From: Atriophallophorus winterbourni
Lineage: Eukaryota > Platyhelminthes > Trematoda > Plagiorchiida > Microphallidae
DNA: 64,000 nt
NCBI GenBank assembly: GCA_013407085.1
Contig: JACCGJ010005871.1
Location: forward strand, 1 to 64,000
Reading direction: 5' to 3'
The notes under the pieces were generated by a model that searched no databases, had not been told where the DNA came from, and worked only from the letters and a program-made list of their open reading frames with translations. A program made the translations under genes and the position numbers. Positions 33,457 to 43,190 of the stretch are shown here, one piece after another (the first letter of the stretch is position 1; every line of letters begins with the position of its first letter).

Positions 33457-34114
33457 ATGAGGTGAGTATGATATTTTCTACATCTTTTACAAACGTTTGT
33501 ATTACACGTAGTTGCCTGGGTTAGTTCTCAAGAGTTCGGGGGTCTAATAAATCGTGCCAACGAAACGGGCGAGGCAGTATTACCTAAGCTTTGATAATGA
33601 TAATTTCGTTGTTTCCTCTTATCTGTCTCTCGTTGTTTTAGCGACAACGCTGTTGATTCTGTGAGTTTACTGCAAATTACCCTTGGTCTTCTATCTTTGT
33701 CTTCCGAGTCATTTTCGTGTGTAAAACCTTCTGTCCTAGCTTATGCACATCCTTCGTAAATTTTACACTTTCATTTCTTTAACTACAGGCATGCTTCGTA
33801 GAAATAGTGTTTGTACCGAGTGGTTAGGAGGGAGTTTGATTGATTGATTTTTTTTATTAAGGTGTGTTTCAGGGGGTAGTTATGGCTCCACTATGAAACA
33901 TACTTGCACGTGGTAAAGGCCTGTGTTTTTAGTTGACTTCTGCGCTTCCTGCCACGAATATGCTTTGAAATACTCTAACGTTCCTTCGAGTTGTTTAAGG
34001 ATCGCTTCTATAGCTAACATGCGTATTGCAATAATTGACTCAGAGTTATCAGCTCTTGAGAAAGCACTCGAATCGTTTACCCTACATGGATTACATGCAT
34101 ATAAATATGCCTAG
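33457..34114 (+). CDS. Candidate spliced BRK1/WASHC3-like small coiled-coil gene
   Basis: Four exons that join in frame: ATGAG (33,457-33,461, donor GTGAGT), 33,642-33,660 (19 bases, acceptor TTGTTTTAG, donor GTGAGT), 33,789-33,822 (acceptor TTAACTACAG, weak donor GTTAGG) and 33,933-34,114 (acceptor TGTTTTTAG, stop TAG). ATTAAA follows at 34,131-34,136. The predicted product is 79 residues. Its main part, exon 4, has a heptad-like helix with RIAIIDSELSALEKALES, resembling WASHC3 (WASH complex) and also BRK1 (WAVE complex, ~75 residues), which are themselves related. Both are short helical actin-regulator subunits. Exons 1-3 rest on splice signals only, and the exon 3 donor is poor. Identity is a suggestion. 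Confidence 0.32.
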
Positions 34115-36170
34115 AAATTTGTCATTATTTATTAAAGCCACTGATCCCGATGACAAAATTGAGTCACAATTCGCATAAGCAGTAATCGAACACAAGTGGC
34201 ATTCAACTTGGCTCAATTTGAAATATTTGGCACGTCGGCGTCAAATGAGTTATGAGTCACGTGGTCAGCTATCGTGTGAGTCACTGGGCTACACTGTCGT
34301 TTATTGATCGGTGGATATCTGTGGGGTGAAATACAAGCGGACACGGTTTAGTACGATCCAACGAGTAATAAAGAGCTGTGTCAACTCTCGGTAGATTCGA
34401 GATGCTGAAAGCTTCCTGGCCATATTGGGGTAGTTGCTTATTCAAAATTTAAAGCGATGTTAACGCGTAGTTGAAACATGACAATTTTGATGCGAAGAAA
34501 TTTCCGTGCAATCGGTTATAGCAGTTTAGTGCTATGAATACACGATCGGTCCCAAACATTCCTATCAATTGGAAAATTTTGACTTACGTGGATTCACGTC
34601 TTTCGAACTTGAAATTTGAATACCCCGAACGAGCGAGTTGAGACAAGGTCAACGATATATGACCCGTCTTGATCACACAATGGGCAAAGTAAAATAAGTG
34701 TGGGTCTGTGGTAGCTGAAAGAACAGCTTGCAAATTAAAGGCATAAAATGTGTGGCTAGGATGCTGCAATGGGTTTTCGGAGCAAGTTCACCTGAGACTT
34801 TGCCTTCACTGAGCAACACATACAGCCAGCCACGAAATGAGCTTCACAAATTTTGGACTAAGAAAGAATGACTTTCTTGGTGGAATATACGAACGAGCAA
34901 TTAAAGTGTGTAGCGCTTTCTAGAAACTACCGTGCGAGCATCAATTGCAAACTTTAAGCCTTCCCACTCGTTTCTATGTAGCATTCCGTGTGATGTGATA
35001 ATGACTACAAAATACTACATACTCCAAAACCCAATGCTTTTATATCTTCATTACACTCGTAACACTTGCCACTCATCTGCATTAAAAATCCACCATTTTC
35101 GCCATTGCTGCCGCCGGTACGTGCTCGCTTTTTTGAATGGCTCTCTCTGAAGCTGTTGTTACCTTCCCTAGCGTCAAGACATTCATTCGGAAGTTATACG
35201 CATTATTGTAGAACGTTTTGACGACACATGCGTAATAAGTCCTGTTGAGTATATAACTAGCTATACGTAACATTATATGGAACAATGTTCGTTAATGATT
35301 CATTATTAATTTTGCTTGAACAAATACTTATTATCCTTAGGAAATTGTGCTACTTAAAGCTATATGCCGCTATAATTTCTTGAAACTTGAATGAATTTCA
35401 CAAAGTTTTCTCAAATGACGCTTGTCATAGTATATTTCATGAGCATTTGAAGTAGATTTGCTTTGGTGGTGGAAGTCCCGCGGAGGCTGTCATGCGGATG
35501 CGGCTCTATTTATTTGATTGAATGTATGTTTCATTCAAGACACATGTGCCTCATCTGTGCTCACCTTTCCACAAATTCCCAAGAAGATCGGAATAGGCAA
35601 CCTAAAGCTTGCTACAATAGTTACTCAACCGTTTTAAAATGTCAATCGCTTTGCCAGAATTTTACGCTTCATGCGAACGCGTATTAAGCAGTCAATTAAC
35701 TGACCCAAATGAAATATGAATAGAGCTAGAGCATGCGGAGGATTTGGACTTGATTTAATGGAGGCTCAAAAGATTAAAGGTTTGTACGAAGATGTTAAAT
35801 TGGCATTGCAGAAGTATTTGTTTTTCATGTGATTGAGACCAACCAATTGTAGGGAGACCTTGGTAAATTACCATTGGCAAATTGTATTTGGCATAAATAA
35901 TAATAATAATAATAATAATATAAAATAGAAATCTCATTCCAGGTTACACTTGTCTATAGGCACAAACTTGTTTTTGTAATTCACATTAATACCGGCACAA
36001 TGAGTGATGTAGTCATTCTAAAGCGATCTACGTCTTTTGTAAAAGAATAAAGCTCCTAGTCATTTTTCGTTCGGCTGTTTTTGCTCATTGTTTGTATACT
36101 CTCTCTTGTTCACTTGTACGCCAGGAACATCACAAAACTTCCCGGTGACCAAAAATGAAAGAACCTTCCA
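34115..36170. other. Low-repeat intergenic sequence between two convergent gene candidates
   Basis: No long motif-bearing frame. Contains a ~85 bp patch at 34,490-34,575 related to the terminal repeat of the Penelope-like relic at 39 kb (GTGCAATCGGTTA word shared), and a (TAA)n microsatellite of about nine units at 35,895-35,921. A short frame at 35,463-35,687 (plus) has no recognised domain. Confidence 0.5.
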
Positions 36171-36175
36171 TTCAA

Positions 36176-36216
36176 TCAAGCGTTGGATGGTATCGAACGA
36201 TGCCTGTCGAGCAATT
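36176..36216 (-). CDS. Possible last exon of the CDK inhibitor gene
   Basis: On the minus strand a strong acceptor (pyrimidine run ending CTTTACTTTCAG) precedes 36,216. Joined to the donor after 37,174 it keeps frame (G + AA makes Glu) and adds ELLDRHRSIPSNA before TGA at 36,176-36,178. The intron would be 957 bp. No domain supports this exon; without splicing, exon 1 reads on to a stop at 37,142. No AATAAA was found close downstream on this strand. Confidence 0.3.
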
Positions 36217-36965
36217 CTGAAAGTAAAGGAACGGAAAAACGAATAGGATTATTAAATTCATCATTTTACACGTTTAGATATTTATATAACACTCTACTAG
36301 TGTCATCACATTTATTGGTCGTACATTGAACCGTTCGTCACATAAAATGGATACCATCTTTATACCTTTATAGGTCTAGATGCTCTCGGGATAACTGATC
36401 TCGAACATTTGAGGAACCGATACTAGTAAAACTATTCAATCACCTGAATGTTAGACAATGAGAAAAAAATTACCGAGAATGATAGTGGATAATCTAGATT
36501 CGTGTGCAAGCGATTCAGCGGAAGCCGTATGAACGAAGTCTCAGGAGAATCTGCAGAGTTCCCGAGATTTTTTTAAGGTGGCGTACGGATTCAAGAATGT
36601 ATGGACAATAATATCGAATCCCGTTCAAATCACTGCACGTTTGTATTGAAAAAGAATACTACAAGTATAGTCCATCCGTGACATTAAATATCTCATGTAA
36701 AATTATGCAAAAATTATTATTATTAATTAATATTATTAATATTACGTTTATAAGTTGCTGTATAAAATATACCTTTCGTATTTATGTAGGTGAATTAGTT
36801 GAAACCTAATATAAAGCATGAGTAAGATGTACGCCACTTTGTGTGATCGCTGGCGGACTACTTTACCATATAAATGTTTGCTCATGATCCCAATTTATAT
36901 TATAAACGAATTGTTCACGCAAGCTTTTCTTTCGGAAAAACCGACAAATTATTCTATTAACACTT

Positions 36966-37085
36966 CATATTTTCAAGCGCATGCGGATCCTGATCTTACT
37001 GTCCCTACCTGATGAGTGCAAACAGCACGAACCGGTCGTGGGGTGTGTGTGACGGAAAAGCATGCAAATGAATCTTTTGTTTCAT
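36966..37085 (+). repeat. Variant retrozyme-like fragment inside the CDK inhibitor intron
   Basis: About 120 bases similar to the reverse complement of 45,595-45,720: shared words AAGCGCATGCGGATC, TGATCTTACTGTCC and GCATGCAAATGA flank a hammerhead. The TGATCTTACTGTC word also appears in the main 240 bp family, so this is a diverged subfamily. It lies antisense to the host gene. Confidence 0.65.
37003..37043 (+). ncRNA. Variant hammerhead ribozyme with a shortened GAAA
   Basis: Core CTGATGA (37,009-37,015). Stem I CCCTAC (37,003-37,008) pairs with GTGGGG (37,038-37,043), six pairs including one T-G. Stem II GTGC-AAACA-GCAC, four pairs; relative to the TGGC/GCCA of array units two pairs changed together. 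Then GAACCGGTC: one A of GAAA is missing ahead of the palindrome ACCGGT, and the cut would follow GTC at 37,037. The missing core A should impair cleavage. Confidence 0.7.
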
Positions 37086-37173
37086 ATGAATCTTTTATAT
37101 GTGCAACATGTTAAAATAATAGCTTAGGAAATTCAGACTGTTCATACAAAGCTATAAATTAGTGTCGTCTTAC

Positions 37174-37849
37174 CAGGTAAGGTGAGTTGACGCAAGCTTC
37201 TGTGGCGATTCGTTGTTACTTTGATGTTCTCATACCCTTCTACGCTGTCACGACTATCCTTTACAACACTCGACGGCTGACCGTCACGTCTAGAAGGAAT
37301 AGCAGAAGGTTGACGTTTCTTCAAGGAGGTTAACCCGGGATTATTCGTTTCATCTTTACACGAATATCTCCGAACGCGCAACTGCCAGAAAGCTAGCAAA
37401 GGTGGAGTAGGAAAGCTTGCTTCCTCATGCAAAAAACACGAATCGTTCGGTTGCGTATAGGGAGCCACGCATTTCGAAAATGTGTTCAAAATTTTGCAAG
37501 GTGTTACCGGAACACTTTTATTCACAATGGACAGTGAGTACTTCACTGGGAGATAAAACCGTGGAACTGAATCAGAACCCCCGTCGATTTCCTCCCAGTG
37601 CCATTTGTGTGATTTGTGCGCGCAGCCAAAATCCTGGGATATATTATTCTCTCTTTCATTGTCCCATGTTTGAAGTGTTTGTATATCAAAATTGTACGTG
37701 TGACGAAATCGTTGCACGCTTAGTTCACAAGCGGTCTCCAGATTATCTTGGATCTGTTGAGTGCGTAATCGCCATAGTTCTGGGTGATTTTGTTGATTAT
37801 TGAGCGAGCCAAATAGGCATCGAACAGGACTCGTTGGATCAATCGGCAT
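37174..37849 (-). CDS. Cyclin-dependent kinase inhibitor, p21/p27 (Cip/Kip, Dacapo) type
   Basis: Main exon, 225 codons plus one base, from ATG 37,847-37,849 to a good splice donor (CCTG|GTAAGA). The N-terminal half is a CDI domain: cyclin-binding RCLFG (10-14), an amphipathic linker helix (26-50), YNFDIQ (52-57, the NFDF-type strand against the kinase N-lobe), KWHWEEI (82-88) and PRFYLP (96-101), where F98-Y99 correspond to the pair that enters the CDK ATP site. Compared with vertebrate p27 there are about 12 and 17 extra residues between these motifs. KKRQPSAIPSRR (177-188) looks like a nuclear signal. Role: binds cyclin-CDK complexes in the nucleus and blocks cell-cycle entry. Codon use and unbroken frame fit a live host gene, unlike its surroundings. 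Confidence 0.8.
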
Positions 37850-37960
37850 GTTTGCAAGAAAGAACCAATTCCTCGTGCGATGGAAATGATTTATAGCAAT
37901 GTAATTGCCACCTGGGGATCATTTATCCAATCATATTTTGCGAGGGTTTTTCACCAATCA
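37850..37960 (-). promoter_or_regulatory. Core promoter of the CDK inhibitor gene: TATA and two CCAAT boxes
   Basis: Upstream of the ATG on the minus strand: CTATAAATCA at 37,888-37,897, about 40 bases from the ATG, and CCAAT words (plus strand) at 37,927-37,931 and 37,953-37,957, i.e. ATTGG on the gene strand. Spacing suits a TATA promoter with a very short 5' leader and NF-Y sites. A GC-rich patch follows at 37,970-38,015. Confidence 0.5.
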
Positions 37961-38099
37961 GAGAGAGGCTTCGCGCGTCCCGTCGTGTCACGTTAAGCAG
38001 ACAGCGGGGGGGTGTAGTAATGAAACTTCTAGGCGATTGGTCTAAATTGACGAGGTTTAGCCGAACGAGGCTTAGCCATAACAACTGTAAAAAATAAAC

Positions 38100-38760
38100 T
38101 CAGCTAGAATTAAACAAAGTTATACTTGAATGCCACTGTAAGTGCGGGGGATGTGAGCACCATATTACTTCAGCTAGGATTAGTTCACAAAATTTTAGAG
38201 CAATTTGATAATAGAGTTTATGAACATGCAAAACAACTACGTGTATTTGACAGAAAGATAAAAAAACATAAATAAATATTTATTTGTTTACCCGAAGTGC
38301 CAAAGAACAAAATTAATTTATTCACACAAATCTCGGGAAAATGATTAGCCAACGAGATTCCATCACATACACACTGCTCTCGCAATACTTTTGCTGTAGT
38401 TATTTCGAAAGCTCACCATTTTTCAGTGTAGTGAAGGCGATTACATTTATAAACATAAAACAGGAATCTTGACACTTAAATTATGTCACTGTAATTTGTT
38501 GCTCACATCCACAGATCTCCACAATCGATTTCTGACTGCTGGGCGTAATCAAGCGGAGGCATCGTGATTTGTTTCATCAAGACTTATCACAGTGGAAGAG
38601 TGATAAACGATGCAAGAACTTGAAGCCATTGTTAAATAGGGTTCGTTTAACGCAGCACGATGATTAAACACAGAATCACATAATGATTTCTTGTCAAACC
38701 ATCAAGACGCTTATAAAAGTCAAATGTGATGTTTTGCTGACATCCCCAGCACTAATGTTA
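38100..38760. repeat. Scattered retrozyme-like fragments
   Basis: 38,120-38,170 joins a plus-oriented piece (TTATACTTGAATGCCACTG) to an inverted piece (GGGGATGTGAGCACCA). 38,485-38,755 is nearly one full unit: a decayed hammerhead zone (38,505-38,560), AATAGGGTTCGTT, AGAATCACATAATGATT and CTTATAAAAG at about 38,709. Core bases are lost, so no active ribozyme is expected. Confidence 0.6.
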
Positions 38761-39067
38761 AGTTATGTGGAGTTATATGCGTTTACTAATTGCACCGGTC
38801 TCTCAAGTCGCCTTCTTTTACATTTATTCTCAGTGTTTATACGGCTCACCTTCATATTCCTTGCATTACTTTAACGGATTTACAATCACCAAATGGTGTA
38901 GCAAAGATGTTGCATGTTCAACTCAACTCGTTGTGAAACCACATGACGGTGGACGTCGCGGCTGATCGATAACAAAAAAGGTGAAGAAATCGATTGGAAT
39001 ATATTTTGGACCGATCGTGTATTCCAAATGCAAAGAAATTTGAGTGCAATCGGTTAGAGTAGTTTTT

Positions 39068-39112
39068 GGGTAACGTTTCACTTCTGACACCGAAGCTTCG
39101 TCATACCAAGCG
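39068..39112 (-). ncRNA. Hammerhead ribozyme in Penelope-like repeat, sense copy, core mutated
   Basis: Minus strand: ATGACGA (39,098-39,104) replaces CTGACGA, then a stem II equivalent to that of the other repeat copy with one weakened pair, GAAAC (39,075-39,079), helix III ACGT and GTT. Loss of the invariant C should stop cleavage. Confidence 0.6.
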
Positions 39113-39385
39113 TGATAGTCAAGACAGGGAACATGACTAAGTAGCAGTCAACCCACTACCACTTATATGACTTTACCGCTAAACAGCCTATAGTACGCCT
39201 ACGGTGTGTCACGTCTCGTGGGAATGACCAGGATCAGTGGTCGATTTTCCTCTTAGTGTGTAACCACGTCAATCAGATACAAGTGAACACGGTCAAGGTC
39301 AGTTGACCCAGCGGCCCACATGCGTAAAAGTGCATAACTAACGAGGCTAAGGTTAATGTATTTTTGAAGAAAAACAAAAATAAAA

Positions 39386-39790
39386 TTAACTAGTAGGTAT
39401 AAGGTGAATAAAACTATTTACTTTCGCATCAGTGCGCCAGATTGTGAAGATTTCTGCTACATCCACCTTATTTACCGCTTTGGTAATTTCGACCGCCTCC
39501 ACATGTAGGCGTTCGGTATACGGTTTAATACCGCGTCTCAATATTTCCACATTGTCTAGATCGAAGCTGTGGCCTGTATCTAAAACGGAATCACGAATTA
39601 GGGATTGATATTCCATCGCATCCCGGGGTTGTCTCCGGACACGCTTTCGGTGTTTTTCGCTTCTAGTGTAAATTTCCCTGGAAGTCTGCCTTATGTAAAC
39701 ACCTGAACAGTCAATTCAGTTGATTCCGTAGATGCTGTTCGCAACGCTAGATAAAGGTATTTTATCCTTGAGGTGCATCATAACCAAACG
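39386..39790 (-). pseudogene. GIY-YIG endonuclease remnant of a Penelope-like element
   Basis: The minus strand reads IYGIN*IDCSGVYIRQTSREIYTRSEKH (GIY-YIG core with one stop and a changed Gly), then SLIRDSVLDTGHSFDLDNVEILRRG and ERLHVEAVEITKAVN with the metal-binding Glu region. Layout matches Penelope endonucleases of a different lineage from the 16 kb copy. The stop near 39,725 and absence of RT show decay. Confidence 0.7.
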
Positions 39791-39892
39791 GGACACACTG
39801 TAGGCGTACCAAGGGCTGTTTAGCGGTAAGGTCAAATAAGTGGTGGTGGGTTGACTACTACTTAATCATGTTCCCTGTCCTGACTATCACAC

Positions 39893-39935
39893 TTGGTCTG
39901 ACGAAGCTTCTGTGTCAGAAGTGAAACGTTACCCA
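39893..39935 (+). ncRNA. Hammerhead ribozyme in Penelope-like repeat, intact core
   Basis: Core CTGACGA (39,898-39,904; fits CUGANGA) and GAAA (39,923-39,926). Stem II pairs A39,905 and CTTCTG (39,907-39,912) with CAGAAGT (39,916-39,922), seven pairs with one bulged G and loop TGT. Helix III is the palindrome ACGT, triplet GTT (39,928-39,930), cut expected after 39,930. Stem I: TTGGT (39,893-39,897) against ACCCA (39,931-39,935) with one mismatch. The copy is antisense to the endonuclease remnant. Confidence 0.75.
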
Positions 39936-40399
39936 AAAACTACTCTAACCGATTGCATTCAAATTTCCTTGCATAAAGGTCAAGAATTATTATGAAATGT
40001 AGCGTACTATCAGTCATCAGTTAATCAAACAACAAATAGTATATCTGTCGAACTGTCATTCAATCCGCCTATTACAAAATAAATTTAAGTGTCATTATTC
40101 AGCCATACTTAGGAAACACGATACAGTGTCGACTTGTTGCTAACAGATCGTGTAGTTACATCGGTGTCCTCATGAGAGCTCTTGGTGCGATCGTCACTAA
40201 GTCAGCAGGATGGGTTCAATCTACGTTCGTAAAAACATGAGACCCTGGTTGAAGAAAGATATTCAGCTTTTGAAAAATCCTCAATTCAGGAAACAATGCA
40301 CGTCCTCGCACACTCAAATCATTAATATGAAATGCATCTAAGAATTCCAAGCGAGGACGACTCACTTTTATTCGGACATTATTCACACAAGCAACCAAC

Positions 40400-40700
40400 C
40401 CATGCAGACACTTATTACATCCGTCACATGAAACAAATCTTTGTCACTCGTTTAAACTCTATCAACAACATTGGAAATTGAACTGACACAAAAACTTGTT
40501 TTCTGTCTACACTGTAAAATCGTGAAACAATCTACAGATTCTTGTGGTATTAACTGATATCGTTGAAGATTTTTCCAAATCAATTGATATCTACATCGTG
40601 ATGATTCTTTTCGCGTTTGAACGTTAATAATGTTGGACTTTGAAGCAGCGGTTCAATAGGGTGTGTAAAACAAACAAGAGTGTTCAAACACTGGATCGCC
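40400..40700 (+). mobile_element. CR1-type LINE 3' end
   Basis: Plus strand resembles 29,740-29,970: CTCTA(T/C)CAACA, TTGAACTG, then a degenerate counterpart of the WNSLP segment and a 3' end near TTCGCGTTTGAACG. The bases after 40,640 (GGTTCAATAGGGTGTG...TTCAAACAC) weakly resemble a retrozyme unit. Confidence 0.45.
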
Positions 40701-42594
40701 GAGTTATGTCAACAACACATTACATTGATTCATAATAGTATTTCATGGCAATTTTTCACCATTTGTATATCATCTCTGAAGAAATTAATTAATACGCATA
40801 CACTCTACGAGACGATTCATCCACTTCACCAAAAAACGTGAGATGTGAAACGAAAATGAAAATCCATCAATCAAAGCTCCATCGAGTATCAACGAAATTG
40901 AAATTATATATGCAAAGGAACATCATTTGGAACCTTACATTGTATATACTTTACACGTTATATACTATTTTTTCACATTTTTATTCACACCGTAATCCTG
41001 TGGCGTTGTAAATCATTGAATCCTTAAATCCTTTGGTTAAGTACATGTCTGAAACGTTCGGACGCTACCGGATTCGCGGTCAATGCGCTTAACCATAACT
41101 CCATTTCTGTCCTAAGAGTAAAGCGGGTATCGAAAATAGTCGAAAAATAGTCGATCAGTAAACCGAAAATATACAACGATCACTTACACTTCATCGGTCT
41201 GAGTAAGAGTAAATTACTTTCAGTCACGAATACTATGCGAAGCACAGTAGTTACATTCAAGTAGCATCTTGGTGATTGTGCTGAATTTTTGTGTGTATTC
41301 CGTTTGGTCCCACTCTCAGTAATGACAAATTCAATTTCATATCTTGGAAAATCATCCTTGACGGAAGGGTAGCTTGTCAAGTTGCAGATTTCACCGAGCT
41401 TGTGTTTGACAATTGTAATAAATATGGCTACAGACAGAACTAATATCTCAACATATCACAGCAATTTTGCTATTCATACTGAAGAGAATTTTTAACGTTG
41501 GTCAGACATACGGACAACTTCAAAGTAAACATTCCACGCGCGGGACGTTTGTCAAACATTTACCGCTTGACAAAACAATCTGATTAGTCGTGCTTGACAT
41601 GACGCGCCTTTCCGGTTTCAAGCTCCAGCAATCAACAGATTGTTTTGAACAGCTGCACTTTTGATGAATATTTAATAGAGTAGCTTCATGAAAGTTGAAT
41701 TCAAATATACCGGTATTTTCGCAGTGAGAAAAGATGTCTCCCACCACAACGATATCTCCCTCTTTCTGCCTGCTGAAAGTTCCCAATGTTCAACTTCAAA
41801 CATCTTTATTTTCTGAGATGGAACTTCACTAGAGATTAATGCGGAGTCTTGTCTATTATCGAGAAATATTAGCACTTTTTATTTGCGTAAACTAATGTCT
41901 AAACTCCGCGTTTACGGCTGTTTCTAAGACGTGGTCACATAAATTTTTAAACGGTTATCACAAAATTCTCAAAATATACATCGTTTTTGCAGTGCGTGAC
42001 AAGCGTCACAAAAAACATCTGCTTGCCATAATTTGGAAACGAAATGTTGACAGCTTAACCACTAAAAACACGAGTTTATATGATAGGCTTGCTTTTGCGG
42101 CCCAAACGTACAAGAATATTGTATAATCAAGTATGATGAAACAAGTGACGCTGTCTCTAACTAAAATACTACCTATACAGCTATTTCCCTGTTCTCATGT
42201 ACGGGTTACTGCGAATATTCACTAGTGCAAATGGTCAAGGATAGGTCGAGAAATGTTCTAAGCATTTGCACTTTTGACTGCACTTGAAAATAAAATATGC
42301 GGTATCATTTAGTCTCTAAATCTACTTTCCACCATGCGAGGTCCACTCAGCTATACAATACGTCACAATCAAATGCATTTGTGGTTACCTTAGGCATCTC
42401 AACATAGGATCTCAATGAGTTGAAATCAACGGACTACGTCATTCTTTGTCCCGAAAGTGGCATGCAGTGCGCGATTCTTCCTCCATTCTTCGTTTTAGCT
42501 TACTCATCTGCTCTCCCGCAGCTACCTTCAACTTTTAGTGGAAATACGTTGGTGATGTAATCACACGATGTGCTGTACCTTGAAACAGCTTTTC
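40701..42594. other. Unassigned AT-rich sequence
   Basis: Overlapping minus-strand open frames at 41,520-41,875 and one at 41,180-41,380 have no recognisable domain, start context or splice support. A LINE-like word (ATTGAATCCTTAAATCC) occurs at 41,015. Confidence 0.5.
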
Positions 42595-42690
42595 GAACAC
42601 CACTACCGGTTTCTGGCTGTTTGCCGCCATCAAGTGGAGACAGTAAGATTAAATTCAGTGAGATGAAATTACCAAGTGGTCAGAAGAGAG
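42595..42690 (-). repeat. Retrozyme-like fragment with hammerhead zone
   Basis: One partial unit: minus strand CCAC-TTGATGG, stem II CGGC-AAACA-GCCA, GAAA, palindrome ACCGGT, GTA|GTGG. Two core changes (first C to T, last A to G). The rest of the unit is missing. Confidence 0.65.
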
Positions 42691-43190
42691 ATGCCGGTTC
42701 TTAAATTCGAAAAAATTGTAAAGCTTGCCTTCACTAACCTGCCTTTCGACCGAGTGACACTTTCTGTAGTAATCTTCCTCGATCTAGAATTAAATCGATA
42801 AACCTAGGTAGAGAGACACTTTTCAGGCATCTAGGTGTCACCGTTTCTGATAACTTAAACTAGGCTTATCATCTAATATCTCCATTTACTATATTTCATA
42901 GGTCTCCATTCTATGCTCATCATTGGCTTCATGCCTGAATTGATTTATCAGTTCACCCTATGTTCTGTCTTACTTCTTTTTGTCTGTTCTCCTGCAATTT
43001 TCCCCACACTCCTTTCAAAATTCTTTGTAAAAATATCATGTTGTATCAAAGTTAAATCTCACGTCTTTTCCCTCGCTCGCAAACTATCCTGAAAATTATT
43101 TGAAACAACAGTTCCCTTCTTGGGATCAACTTATTCTCATCAAAGCTCCCCACCCAATCCCCAGCGAACTAGTTAAATCTCATTCCTCAT
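42691..43190 (+). mobile_element. Possible non-LTR RT 3' fragment of a different lineage
   Basis: The plus strand reads, across frames, RHFRHLGVTVSDNLN.AYHL, CSPAIFPTLLSK and similar C-terminal RT phrases of a LINE other than the CR1 family that dominates here. Dense stops. Assignment is tentative. Confidence 0.35.

Larger units (their letters stand above)
38985..39975 (-). mobile_element. Penelope-like relic with inverted, ribozyme-bearing terminal repeats
   Basis: Inverted repeats of ~175 bp (39,025-39,205 and the reverse complement of 39,800-39,975, about 90% alike by eye) enclose ~600 bp with a minus-strand GIY-YIG endonuclease remnant. No RT remains. Each repeat has a hammerhead: the one at 39,068-39,112 is sense to the endonuclease and lies downstream of it, as in the 14-16.5 kb element; the one at 39,893-39,935 is antisense. 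Inverted terminal copies are known for Penelope-like elements. Sequence differs from the first Penelope-like element, so this is a second family. Confidence 0.75.

Noticed and set aside
37417..37803. 128-codon plus-strand open frame
   Set aside because: It is the antisense shadow of the CDK inhibitor exon, which has clear domain motifs.
41520..41875. Overlapping minus-strand open frames as host exons
   Set aside because: Two frames compete, no splice signals or known motifs support either, and the composition is that of random AT-rich sequence.
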